A stretch of DNA of 43,855 nucleotides from Oceanospirillaceae bacterium (GTDB lineage Bacteria > Pseudomonadota > Gammaproteobacteria > Pseudomonadales > Balneatricaceae). Below the pieces are notes generated by a model. It was given only the letters and a program-made list of their open reading frames with translations. It did not search any database and was not told where the DNA came from. The stretch is from assembly GCA_013215445.1 (NCBI GenBank), contig JABSRA010000040.1, positions 1 to 43,855 of the forward strand, read 5' to 3'. Shown here piece by piece: positions 9,114 to 18,700 of the stretch; position 1 is the stretch's first letter, and every line of letters begins with the position of its first letter. Position numbers and translations under genes: made by a program.

Positions 9114-9133
9114 AACAGGGCCGCAGCCCTGTT
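9114..9133 (-). terminator. Hairpin between livK and livF (attenuator or mRNA stabiliser)
   Basis: A perfect 8-bp GC-rich stem (AACAGGGC with GCCCTGTT) and a 4-nt loop, 15 bases after the livK stop. The minus-strand RNA ends in a short U-run. A partial terminator or 3' stabiliser here would give more binding protein than the downstream livF product. Confidence 0.6.
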
Positions 9134-9148
9134 ATAACTTAATAGTGA

Positions 9149-10423
9149 TTAATAACCTAACCAGTCATCACGACGAGCCAGAGTCACTGTGGTCACTTTA
9201 TCTATCTTCACTTCACCGCCGTTGTAATTACCTTTGTAGATATTTACCTGGTTGATACCGCGGTGATCCACGTTTGTCCAGTTAGCGGCTAAACAAACAC
9301 CTTCAAGACCTTTAGGTACCCAGTCAGATTTCGCGTACATGCCTTTCTTGATATTCTCACCGGTAATACCGCCATTTTCATCCGCCCACTCCATTGCCTC
9401 TTTCATGAAGTAAGTAGAGCAAACGCCGCGCATGTAGTGATGCAGACGTTCTTTCTCACCGCTTGGATCAGACATCTTTGAAATTTCGCGGACCAGTTGC
9501 ATGCCCGGTGCGCTATCATCCCAAAATGGCGTCATCGCCGGGAAGATATAATCTTTTATGCCCTCACCTGCCGCGGCAAAAGTCTTTTTATCGCCACCCC
9601 AGATATTGGACATGAACTGAATTTCAGTACCCACTGTATTACAGGACTTGATCAGTGATAACACCGATCCCCCTAAGTTGCCTATGTAACCGTAATTGGA
9701 GCCCGAACTTTTAATACTCAAGCACTGAGCTTTAAAATCACCCGGCTTCATAGAGACAACAACTGGATGCTGCACATCGAACCCCAGCTCAGTAGCATAT
9801 TCTGCACAGGCTTTCTTAGGTGCGTTAGGGAAGGGATGGTTTGCACCGATGTGGGTGAACTTAGGCTGGCCAGTTTCGCCTTTGTTTTTCCAATCTTGGG
9901 CTGCCCACTGCACTAAACCACGACAGGCATCCGAGTAGGAGGCACCGTAGAAGAAGTTGTAGGGAGCAGGCTTCTTAGTATTGGGGTTTAAACCGGTAGG
10001 GTCAGTTAAATGGCCAGAGTAAGATGCTGAAAATACAGGCGTTTTATCTTTGGCAACAAAAGATATTAGCGCTTCAGTATCGGCGGTTCCCCAGCCTTGC
10101 ATCACCACCATATTCTTGCGTGACTTCCACTTTTTATAGGCGGCAATTGCCTGTGGTACCTTATAGGCATAGTCGATCGTTTCATATTCGAGCTGAGTAC
10201 CGTTGATTCCGCCATTGGCATTAATATAGGCCAGTGAATCGCGGACACCGTTGGCATACACTTTACCGATAAATGCGGTGGGGCCCGACATGTCGGCCAA
10301 GTGACCGACAAACACTGATTCAGCAGCGGCGGCTTGACCGCTGACACTGAGTATCGCGGCTGCGAGGATAGTGGGTAACAAGGTTTTATGTTGACTAGCT
10401 GTTTGCATCATTGTTTTTTTCAT
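9149..10423 (-). CDS. livK: ABC transporter substrate-binding protein (LivK/Peripla_BP_6 type)
   Basis: A 424-residue periplasmic binding protein of the branched-chain amino acid/amide/urea class. The N-terminus is a signal peptide (LLPTILAAAILSVSGQAAAA, cleavage near AAA-ES). The mature protein starts VFVGHLADMSGPTAFIGKVY, the usual first strand of this fold. Two-domain features continue through VVMQGWGTADTEALISFVAK. Start ATG is preceded by AAGGAAG. The ligand is probably not a plain branched-chain amino acid, because the operon carries two CoA-ligase-type genes and a thioesterase; a carboxylic acid is the better guess. It lies downstream of livM and before the 9114-9133 hairpin. Confidence 0.88.
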   Translation of the reverse strand: MKKTMMQTASQHKTLLPTILAAAILSVSGQAAAAESVFVGHLADMSGPTAFIGKVYANGVRDSLAYINANGGINGTQLEYETIDYAYKVPQAIAAYKKWKSRKNMVVMQGWGTADTEALISFVAKDKTPVFSASYSGHLTDPTGLNPNTKKPAPYNFFYGASYSDACRGLVQWAAQDWKNKGETGQPKFTHIGANHPFPNAPKKACAEYATELGFDVQHPVVVSMKPGDFKAQCLSIKSSGSNYGYIGNLGGSVLSLIKSCNTVGTEIQFMSNIWGGDKKTFAAAGEGIKDYIFPAMTPFWDDSAPGMQLVREISKMSDPSGEKERLHHYMRGVCSTYFMKEAMEWADENGGITGENIKKGMYAKSDWVPKGLEGVCLAANWTNVDHRGINQVNIYKGNYNGGEVKIDKVTTVTLARRDDWLGY

Positions 10424-10537
10424 AGCAAGCTTCCTTCATAAATGTGGCTAAATGCCTTTTTTTTAAAAATAATCAATCGACCATCAGTGGCCAACCCTTT
10501 TAACAACCTAGTTTGCTTTACTCCAACCCTGGTCCGT

Positions 10538-11611
10538 TTAATAGGAGAAGGGATAAAATTTCCAGTAATTCTTGATTTGTGCCCAGCGGTGCGCAAGCCC
10601 CTCTGGTTCAAAGATTAAGAAGCCGATAATCACTAAACCTATCGCCATCTCTTTGATATAGGCCAGACCATCGACCACCAGTGGGATATTGCCCCAATCT
10701 GTCATCTTTAATACGCCTACCCCGCTCTCTAGCACTTCGGGCAGCAATACCATAAAGATCACCCCCATCAATGTGCCTTTAATTGAGCCCAAGCCACCGA
10801 TGATAATCATCGCCAGAAACTGGATCGACATAAAAATGGTAAAGCCTTCCGCTGACACATAACCTAAGTAATGAGCGTAAAGCGCCCCGCCTATGCCCGC
10901 GTAAAAAGAGGAGATGCCAAAAGATAGCAATCGGTATTTGTTGAGCTTGATGCCCATAATTTCAGCCGATAAATAGTGATCGCGAATCGCCACAAAGGCC
11001 CGCCCATCGCGGCTGCGCATTAAGTTACAACCCCAGATGAACATAGTAACTAAGGCAAACAGCGCCACATAATAGAAGCTCTGATCGGTATCAAAGTCGA
11101 AACCGAAAAGAGAAAATGGTGCGGCAGACGCCCCGTATGGACCGCCGGAGAACCAATCAGCTCGCGCAAAGAAATCTTCGATAATAAACTGTGAAGCCAA
11201 AGTCGCTATTGCTAAATACAGGCCCTTAATGCGTGCGGCGGGCAAGCCAAACATCATGCCTACCCCCATGGTTAAAAAACCCGCCAGTGGAATGCTTAAA
11301 AACACCGGTATATGAAAACTGGTATTGAGCCAGGCTGAGGCAAAGGCGCCAAAGCCAAAAAATGCGCCGTGTCCCAGTGATATTTGCCCGGTGTAACCCA
11401 CTAGAATATTCAGACCCAGTGCCGCTATCCCCAAGTAGGAAATTTGAATGCACAAGGTTAAGAAATAACCGTCTAAAAACAATGGTGCAGTGCAGAGCAG
11501 TAAGATACTGGCAATCGCCATCAGACGGATGGTCTTGGTTTCGAAAATGGTATTATCTTGTTTGTAGCTAGTGCGGAAATCTCCGCAGGGGCGCATGGTT
11601 AAACTAGACAT
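10538..11611 (-). CDS. livM: Branched-chain-type ABC permease (LivM-like)
   Basis: An inner-membrane permease of the LivHM family, 357 residues, with many hydrophobic segments and the family signature region LNILVGYTGQISLGHGAFFGFGA near residues 65-85. It has an N-terminal cytoplasmic leader of about 25 residues. Further segments include MSIQFLAMIIIGGLGSIKGTLMG, the cytoplasmic coupling region. Start ATG has AGGAG 6 nt upstream. It lies 39 bases after livH and is followed by 114 bases before livK. It forms the translocation pore with LivH. Confidence 0.9.
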   Translation of the reverse strand: MSSLTMRPCGDFRTSYKQDNTIFETKTIRLMAIASILLLCTAPLFLDGYFLTLCIQISYLGIAALGLNILVGYTGQISLGHGAFFGFGAFASAWLNTSFHIPVFLSIPLAGFLTMGVGMMFGLPAARIKGLYLAIATLASQFIIEDFFARADWFSGGPYGASAAPFSLFGFDFDTDQSFYYVALFALVTMFIWGCNLMRSRDGRAFVAIRDHYLSAEIMGIKLNKYRLLSFGISSFYAGIGGALYAHYLGYVSAEGFTIFMSIQFLAMIIIGGLGSIKGTLMGVIFMVLLPEVLESGVGVLKMTDWGNIPLVVDGLAYIKEMAIGLVIIGFLIFEPEGLAHRWAQIKNYWKFYPFSY

Positions 11612-11650
11612 AAATAACTCCTAAAATGTAATTGAGCCTGTGGCGTATAC

Positions 11651-12544
11651 TCAGATACGTTCGATATCTTTGGTGCCAAACAAACCGTAGGGCTTGAACC
11701 ACAAAATCACTAGCAGTACATAAAAAGGCGCTATGTCGTACATATTGCCTATGTGTAGGTATTGGCTGTCGACAAATTCTGCGACGTTTTCCAATACACC
11801 GATAATCACACCGCCGACGATGGCACCAATGATCGAATCTAATCCGCCTAAGATAACCGCTGGGAATACCTTGATGCCCATGATGGATAACGAGTCGGAG
11901 ACACCGTTGACCATACCCAGTACCACACCGGCTGTCGCAGACACTGTGGCGGCTATGCCCCAGCTCATGGCAAAGACATTTTTTACCGATATGCCCAAAC
12001 TCTGTGCCACTTGCTGATCAAAGGCGGTAGCGCGCATCGCCAGGCCATGTTTTGAGTATTTAAAGAACAGGTAAAATGCGCCCATTATCACTATCGCGAT
12101 CAGCGTACTCATCAGGTAAGCCATTTCAATATTCAAGCCGAGAATGTTAATGGTTTGAGTATCAAATACTTGCGGATAGCTCTGGGGGGACACGCCAAAT
12201 ATCCACTTCATCAACGCCTGGAAAAAAATTGAGAGGCCAATGGTGATCATAATGACCGAGATAATAGGCTCGCCAATCATAGGCCTGAGCACTATCATCT
12301 GCAGCAATACACCGAATGCTGCCATAAAGCATAAAGTTAAGATAAAGCCGAGAAAAAATGGCAATTGCAAATAGACCAGGGCGGCCCAGCAGACCCATGC
12401 GCCAATCAGCAGGAACTCGCCCTGAGCAAAGTTAACGATCTTGGTCGACTTGTAAACCAGCACAAAACACATGCCGATCACTCCGTATAACAGCCCAACT
12501 ATCAGGCCGTTAACGATTAATTGAGTTAATAATTCAAAGTTCAT
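11651..12544 (-). CDS. livH: Branched-chain-type ABC permease (LivH-like)
   Basis: An inner-membrane permease of 297 residues, the usual LivH length. It starts with NGLIVGLLYGVIGMCFVLVY and carries KSTKIVNFAQGEFLLIGAW, the conserved LivH entry motif. The coupling region is GIKVFPAVILGGLDSIIGAI. The start codon overlaps the stop of the upstream acyl-CoA synthetase gene (ATGA, 12541-12544), with GGAG 6 nt upstream. This overlap implies translational coupling between the ligase and the permease. Confidence 0.91.
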   Translation of the reverse strand: MNFELLTQLIVNGLIVGLLYGVIGMCFVLVYKSTKIVNFAQGEFLLIGAWVCWAALVYLQLPFFLGFILTLCFMAAFGVLLQMIVLRPMIGEPIISVIMITIGLSIFFQALMKWIFGVSPQSYPQVFDTQTINILGLNIEMAYLMSTLIAIVIMGAFYLFFKYSKHGLAMRATAFDQQVAQSLGISVKNVFAMSWGIAATVSATAGVVLGMVNGVSDSLSIMGIKVFPAVILGGLDSIIGAIVGGVIIGVLENVAEFVDSQYLHIGNMYDIAPFYVLLVILWFKPYGLFGTKDIERI

Positions 12545-14493
12545 GATACTCTCCTTTGAAGGGCTTCTGGTGCGGTTTGATCGACACTGCCCTCGATCAG
12601 TGTGGCCACTTGAAGTTGCGTTTGGATACGCGAAGTGCTGCCGTCTTGGAAGGTGATAAGGGTATCTATATCAACTACTTGGTCGTTATTGTAGAGAGAG
12701 TCAATAATGTCGCCATATTTTTCCGCAATCACTGAACGTCGCACTTTACGGGTGCGGGTAAGCTCGCCGTCGTCTGCGTCTAGCTCTTTATAGAGCAGTA
12801 CGAATTTATGAATTTTTTGTGCATCAGGTAAAGTTTCATTGACCGTGGCGACCTCTCGCGAGAGTTTTTCATAAACTTCAGGTAGCGTCGCCAAGTTGGT
12901 ATAGTTGGTAAAGGACAAGCCCTGTTGCTCCGCCCACTTAGACAGAATCGAAAAACGTATACAGATAATGGCACTGAGGTAGGCGCGATCTTTACCCAAG
13001 ATTACAGCTTCACCGATAAACGACGAGAATTTCAGTTTGTTTTCAATGTATTGCGGAGAATACTGAAGGCCATTACTGGTTTTGGCTAAGTCCTTAATAC
13101 GATCGATAATCACTAGGTGACCCGAATCTTTAAAGTAACCGGCATCGCCGGTATGCATCCATCCATCAATGACGTCATCATCGTAGGCCTGTTGGTTATC
13201 TAAATAGCCACTAAACATGCCGACTGTTTTAGCGATGACTTCACCGACCCCCTCACTATCAGCGTTGATCACTTTGACCTCGGCGTTATCAAAGCATATC
13301 CCGACACTGTCGTAATCGATGTCATCTTGCTGATGCACAGTATAGGCACCGCACAGCTCTGTTTGACCGTAGAGTTGGCGCAGTGGCACACCAATAGTTT
13401 GGAAAAATCTAAAGGTATCAGGCCCCATGGCGGCACCGCCGGTGGCGGCCGATTTAAGGAAGGTAAAGCCGAGACGATCACGTAGCGCCTTCATCAATAT
13501 TACTTCCGCCAACCAAGACTTACGCCCTAGCTTTTGTGCACCTTCAGCGTGCTTCATGGCAAAATCAAAAAGTTTTTGCTTGAGCGGCGTAGAGTCCATC
13601 ATGCGTGCTTTGACATCGGCGAGAATGCCCTCCCAGACTCTTGGCGCCAACAATACAAAACTTGGACCAATTTCTCGCAAGTCAGACATCAATGTCTCTT
13701 GTTCTTCAACAAAGTTGACTATCTGTCTGGCGATTAAGGCTTGGCCTACCGCATAGACTTGCTCCATTATCCAGGGCAGCGGCAACACAGAAACATAGTT
13801 GTCTCCGGCGTCTCTAGGATCTGCTCGCAAATAAGCGCTGCAGTGTTTAACGAAACTACCGCCCGCAAGTAATACAATCTTAGGTTTAGAGGTCGTGCCC
13901 GAGGTGGTGCAATAAATGGCGGTGTTTGCAGCTTTAGTGCCATCTACATAAGTATCGTAGAGTTCTGGTGACAAATTTTCAATGTCACGGCCCTGGCTAT
14001 AGATCTCCTGGATGTCGATTAAACGTGCATCATCATACTTTCGCATGCCGCGTGGATCACAGTAGACGATCACTTTTACATCGGGAATTGCATCGCCAAG
14101 TTCTAATAACTTGTCACACTGCTCTTCATCTTCGGCGATCACTACAGTGGCCTTAGATTTATTCAGTAGATAGACGACTTCTTCGTGAAGTGAGTCTTGG
14201 AAAATGCCCAGTGAATAACAGCCTATCGCATGAGCCGCTATTTCACCCCAAACCCACTCGGGACGGTTGTCGCCCAACAGCGCCACCGCATCACCTTTGT
14301 TAACACCGAGCTTAACCAGTGCTAAAGACAGCCACTTAACGCGGTTTTGATAGTCACTCCAGCTGAATTCAGTCCAGATACCGAATTCTTTTTCGCGCAT
14401 GGCGGTATCATTTGGCCAATTTTTGGCATTGTGCCTAAGTATCTTGGGGAAAGTATCAAACTCTCCCATCTCAAAGTCTTTAACCGTACTCAT
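12541..14493 (-). CDS. Acyl-CoA synthetase (long-chain/FAA1-like, AMP-forming)
   Basis: A 650-residue ANL-superfamily ligase of the FAA1/FadD15 kind, which activates carboxylic acids to CoA thioesters with ATP. Motifs seen are the P-loop CTTSGTTSKPK at about 195-205 (Ser where Gly is usual), LRQLYGQTELCGAY (A5), DGWMHTGDAGYF (A7) and IIDRIKDLAKTSNGLQYSP (A8). It is embedded between livG and livH with overlaps on both sides (1 base at 14493 with livG, 4 bases at 12541 with livH), so it belongs to the transporter operon. FAA1-like ligases inside liv operons occur in other Proteobacteria. The substrate is not known; aromatic, medium-chain or isoprenoid acids are all possible. Confidence 0.88.
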   Translation of the reverse strand: MSTVKDFEMGEFDTFPKILRHNAKNWPNDTAMREKEFGIWTEFSWSDYQNRVKWLSLALVKLGVNKGDAVALLGDNRPEWVWGEIAAHAIGCYSLGIFQDSLHEEVVYLLNKSKATVVIAEDEEQCDKLLELGDAIPDVKVIVYCDPRGMRKYDDARLIDIQEIYSQGRDIENLSPELYDTYVDGTKAANTAIYCTTSGTTSKPKIVLLAGGSFVKHCSAYLRADPRDAGDNYVSVLPLPWIMEQVYAVGQALIARQIVNFVEEQETLMSDLREIGPSFVLLAPRVWEGILADVKARMMDSTPLKQKLFDFAMKHAEGAQKLGRKSWLAEVILMKALRDRLGFTFLKSAATGGAAMGPDTFRFFQTIGVPLRQLYGQTELCGAYTVHQQDDIDYDSVGICFDNAEVKVINADSEGVGEVIAKTVGMFSGYLDNQQAYDDDVIDGWMHTGDAGYFKDSGHLVIIDRIKDLAKTSNGLQYSPQYIENKLKFSSFIGEAVILGKDRAYLSAIICIRFSILSKWAEQQGLSFTNYTNLATLPEVYEKLSREVATVNETLPDAQKIHKFVLLYKELDADDGELTRTRKVRRSVIAEKYGDIIDSLYNNDQVVDIDTLITFQDGSTSRIQTQLQVATLIEGSVDQTAPEALQRRVS

Positions 14494-15302
14494 TAGCTAG
14501 CCTCCTGTATTTCTGGCTGTTCAATTTCATCATCCTCAATACCCAGGTAGGCACGTTTCACTTGGGGGTCGGCCATCACTTCATCGGGTAGTCCACAGAT
14601 CAGTTTCTTACCAAAATCTAGTACCATCACTTCATGAGAGATATCCATGACTACTCCCATGTCGTGCTCGATCATCACCACCGTGATATCAAACTCTTCA
14701 TTGAGGTCGAGTATGTAACGGGCCATGTCTTCTTTTTCTTCTAAGTTCATGCCCGCCATCGGCTCGTCTAATAAAATTAGTTTGGGGTTGAGCGCCATCG
14801 CCCTCGCCAGTTCTACTCGCTTGCGCAGACCGTAGGAGAGTGTGCCGGCAATTGATTTACGGATATGAGAAATCTCCAGAAAATCTATGACTTCTTCAAC
14901 CACTCTGCGGTGCGCTAACTCTTCCTCTTGAGCGCCACCGAGCCAGTAGAGCGGCCCCGTCAACCAGTTGTTCTTTAATAAGTGGTGTCTGCCGACCATG
15001 ATGTTGTCCAATACAGACAAATGGCCAAACAGTGCTAAATTTTGGAAAGTACGGCCCATGCCTAAATCAGCCCGGTCGTTAGGTTGTAACTGGGTGACAT
15101 CTTGCTGCTGGAAGCTAATCTTGCCGCTGTTGGGCTGATAGCGGCCCGATATACAGTTGAGCATAGAAGTTTTACCGGCCCCATTTGGGCCTATAATGGA
15201 AAAGACGGCGCCTTTTTTTACTTCAAAACTCACATCGGTAAGCGCTTTGACCCCACCAAAAGCCAGAGATATATTCTCTACTTTGAGTATCGACTCGGTC
15301 AT
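14493..15302 (-). CDS. livG: Branched-chain-type ABC transporter ATPase (LivG-like)
   Basis: A 269-residue ABC ATPase, first gene of the operon. It has Walker A GPNGAGKTSML, signature LSYGLRKRVELARAMALNP, Walker B LILLDEPMAGM and the H-loop VVMIEHDMGVVMD. AGGAG lies 6 nt before the ATG. The C-terminus ends in an acidic stretch (IEDDEIEQPEIQEAS), and its stop codon overlaps the start of the acyl-CoA synthetase gene by one base (TAATG). The promoter must lie in the 430-base divergent region shared with the crbS-like gene. Confidence 0.91.
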   Translation of the reverse strand: MTESILKVENISLAFGGVKALTDVSFEVKKGAVFSIIGPNGAGKTSMLNCISGRYQPNSGKISFQQQDVTQLQPNDRADLGMGRTFQNLALFGHLSVLDNIMVGRHHLLKNNWLTGPLYWLGGAQEEELAHRRVVEEVIDFLEISHIRKSIAGTLSYGLRKRVELARAMALNPKLILLDEPMAGMNLEEKEDMARYILDLNEEFDITVVMIEHDMGVVMDISHEVMVLDFGKKLICGLPDEVMADPQVKRAYLGIEDDEIEQPEIQEAS

Positions 15303-15732
15303 ACTCCACTCCTAATTCAATTAATATGTCACATCAAAAACTGCGTGATGGGTAAGAAGTGTGCTTTGGCTAACCACACACCTTGTTACCTTGACTGTTG
15401 TTATGCTGGAAAATAATAAATTTTCCTTGGATGCCACTCGCAGCTCTATGAAAATCTGATTGCACTAAAGACAAGTTTAGTGATGCACCTGTCGATCTTG
15501 TTCATCTTAAATGAGTGACAAAAAGCTACAATCGGCAATAGGGCTTAGCACCAGAGTCTTAGCACTTATGGACTAGTACTAAGCGCTTAGTCCTTTAGTC
15601 TTAGATGCAAAGTTATTGTTTAAAAACTTCTAAATAAGATATTTATTTCAAGCATATATATGCTAAATTTAGAGAGAAATCTGCAGTGGGTGCCGCTGTT
15701 AATATGCAACGGTCAAGCCGTTAGAGAGAGTT
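15303..15732. promoter_or_regulatory. Divergent control region between the liv operon and crbS
   Basis: A 430-base interval with no supported gene; it must hold the promoters of both flanking units. At 15578-15591 lies a perfect 14-bp palindrome, ACTAAGCGCTTAGT, inside a longer imperfect dyad (15570-15593). It is flanked by two direct copies of AGTCTTAG (15555-15562 and 15597-15604), and CTTAGCAC occurs twice just upstream. This cluster, about 130-180 bases before the crbS start, is a good candidate regulator-binding array. Confidence 0.5.
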
Positions 15733-18700
15733 ATGTTTTCAAATTGGTTATTGGTTACTGTCAGTATTGGTTACATTAGTCTGTTGTTTTTACTGGCGCA
15801 TTTAGGCGGCAAATATCGACACAAATTAGCCCCCTACCAGCACAGCATCATCTATGCACTGTCCATTGGTGTATATTGCACCTCCTGGGGATTTCTCGGC
15901 ACAGCAGCACAGGCCGCCAATGGCTCATTCAGCTATATATCCCTCTATCTAGCGCCGATTTTATTGTTTGTTTTTGGCTGGCCGTTTATTCAGCGCATTA
16001 TCAAAATCAGCTTGCAGTTGAATATCACCTCAATCGCCGATTTACTCTCGGCGCGCTTTGGTAAGTCACAAAAGCTGGCCATTGTCATTACCTTGGTAGC
16101 GCTGATTGGAACTATGCCCTACATAGCGCTGCAGCTTAAAGCCATCGTCTACTCGTATATTATTTTGCAGGAAAATCCAGACCTGCCAGTCTGGCAGTTA
16201 GGATTAATTGTCAGTGTGATTATGGCTGGCTTTACTATTTTGTTTGGGGTGCGCAGTATCGACATCAGCGAGCGACATCCCGGAGTGATGATCGCGATCG
16301 CCTTCGAGTCGCTGATTAAACTGATCGCCTTTATGATGGTAGGCATTTTCGTCTGCTTTTTTATCTTTGACTCACCGCTGGAAATCTTCCGCCAGTCTGT
16401 CGAGCAGATCAATTTGTCCAGCCAGCTAGAACCAGCGAGCTTAGTCAACATGCTCGGCATGTTAGTGATAGCCTGCGCCGCTTTTCTCTGTCTGCCGCGT
16501 CAGTTTCAAGTGATGTTTGTTGAAATTAAGGAGCCCCGTTACGCCTCGCTCTCGCGCTGGCTAATCCCACTCTATGTGCTGATCTTTGCCTTTTTTGCCG
16601 CGCCGATTGGACTGGCGGGTTTTCTGTTGTACGGTGACTCTCTCCCGGGAGATGCTTATGCCCTGTTTTTGCCCTCTTATAATGGCCAGCTTTGGCTGTC
16701 GTTGTTTGCCTTTATCGGTGCGGTATCCGCCGCTAGTTCGATGGTCATTGTCTCAACCATTGCCCTGAGCACCATGCTCAGTAATGAAATAGTTTTTCCG
16801 CTGATGTTTAAATACTCGCGCCGCCAGCACCATGACTTTAGCCATTTTCAAGCCAGACTACTGTTAATCCGCAAAGCGCTAGTGGTGGTTGTTATTGGCT
16901 TAAGCCTCAGTCTGTTACTGCTCTCTCCGGCGGATACTCTAGCCTCGTTGGGTGAAGTGGCCTTTGGCGCCATTGCGCAGATAGGTCCTGTGCTAGCGGC
17001 GGCATTTTTTTGGCGCAGAGCTACTTTAGCCGGGGCGTTAGCTGGCATCTGTACAGGCTTTGGTATCTGGGTAGGTTTTAGTTTTCTGCCACAGTTAGGT
17101 GTCTATCCGCATCTATTAGCAGGGTCTGAATATCCCGCTACGACAGTCATCACTCTGATTGGACTGCTGGCCAATGTAGTGATGATGTGGCTGGTCTCAG
17201 TGTCGACTCGTCAGAGCCTACGAGAACAAATGCAGAGCAAATTCTTTTATCCGCAGCGCAGCAAAGCCTTGTGGAGCTTACCAAAACAGCCCAAAGTCGA
17301 CATTCACGAGCTTGAGTTTCTAGTGGCGCGTTTCATAGGTTCAGATAAAGCCAGCGATTCCTTCAAACAATTTAGTCGGAGTCACAATAAATTAAAGGCT
17401 AAAGACTTCGACGAGGCACTGATCTTTCATGCAGAGACTACGCTAGCGGCCATACTGGGCTCCGCCTCGGCAAAACTGGTCACTTCCCTCGCTTTGGGCG
17501 GTCAAGAAATGGCCTTTGACCAAGTTGCTCAACTGGTCGAAGATAGCTCTAACCAACAGCTCGAATTTAGCCGCAGCGTGTTGCAAAGTGCCATAGAAAA
17601 CGCCAGTGAAGGCATCTCTGTCATCGACAGTGAATTAAAATTAGTGGCCTGGAATCAGCGTTACTTAGATATTTTTGACTTCCCCGCAGAGTTTATTTAT
17701 ATCGGCAGCCCTATTAGTCAGCTGATTCGCTACAATTTAAGCCAGCGATCTAAGTATGCCGATAAATTGAATGCAGAAGTACAGCGGCGATTGGCCTTTA
17801 TCAGAGAGGGAAGTCGACACAGTTCGGAACACAAATTAGATAATGGCACCACTATTCACATTGAGGGCAACCCTATCCCCGGTGGCGGATTTGTCATGAT
17901 ATTTAGTGATATATCCCGCTATCGACAGACAGAGAGATCGCTCAAGGAAGAAAATGATGATTTGGAAAGCCGGGTTGTAGCCCGTACCCAAGAATTAGAA
18001 CAGGCCAATAAAAATCTTGAACAGGCCAATCAGCAGTTGGCACTGGCCAGAGAAAAAGCGGAACAGGCACACCTGAATAAAAGTCAGTATTTAAAAGCCT
18101 GCAGCCATGATTTGTTACAACCACTATCAGCGGCACGCCTGTTCGCTGCCGCCGTTAGCTTAAGTCCAAAGGTCTCAGATCAAGAGCGCCAGCAAATTCA
18201 ACAGATCGATAATTCACTGACCATTGCCAATGACTTGTTAATGGACCTCAATGAAATTGCCAGAATCGAGAGCGGTAATATTAGCCCGGTATTAAAAGCT
18301 ATTTCAGTTGAGCAATTGTTTAGTCTATTAAGTTCCGAGTTCAGTGTGTTGACTGAGCAGTACAATATAGAATTTAGCTGTAAAGCCAGTCGCTTATATA
18401 TCAATACCGATATGACTTTGGTGACTAGAATTATCCAGAACTTTCTTAGTAATGCCTTTCGTTATGCCAGCTGCGGACGGGTACTACTAGGCTGCAGACG
18501 TCGTGGCGATTATTTATCACTGCAGGTTTTTGATACAGGTCCTGGTATCCCCAGGGACAAGCAACAGCAAGTATTTGAACAATTCACCCAGTTGCCCAAC
18601 AGCAAGAGTAGAGGTCCTAAAGGCTTGGGCTTAGGCTTAAATATAGCCCAGAGCTTGGCGGCACTGCTGGGTCATGAAATTCATTTAGAATCTGAGCCGG

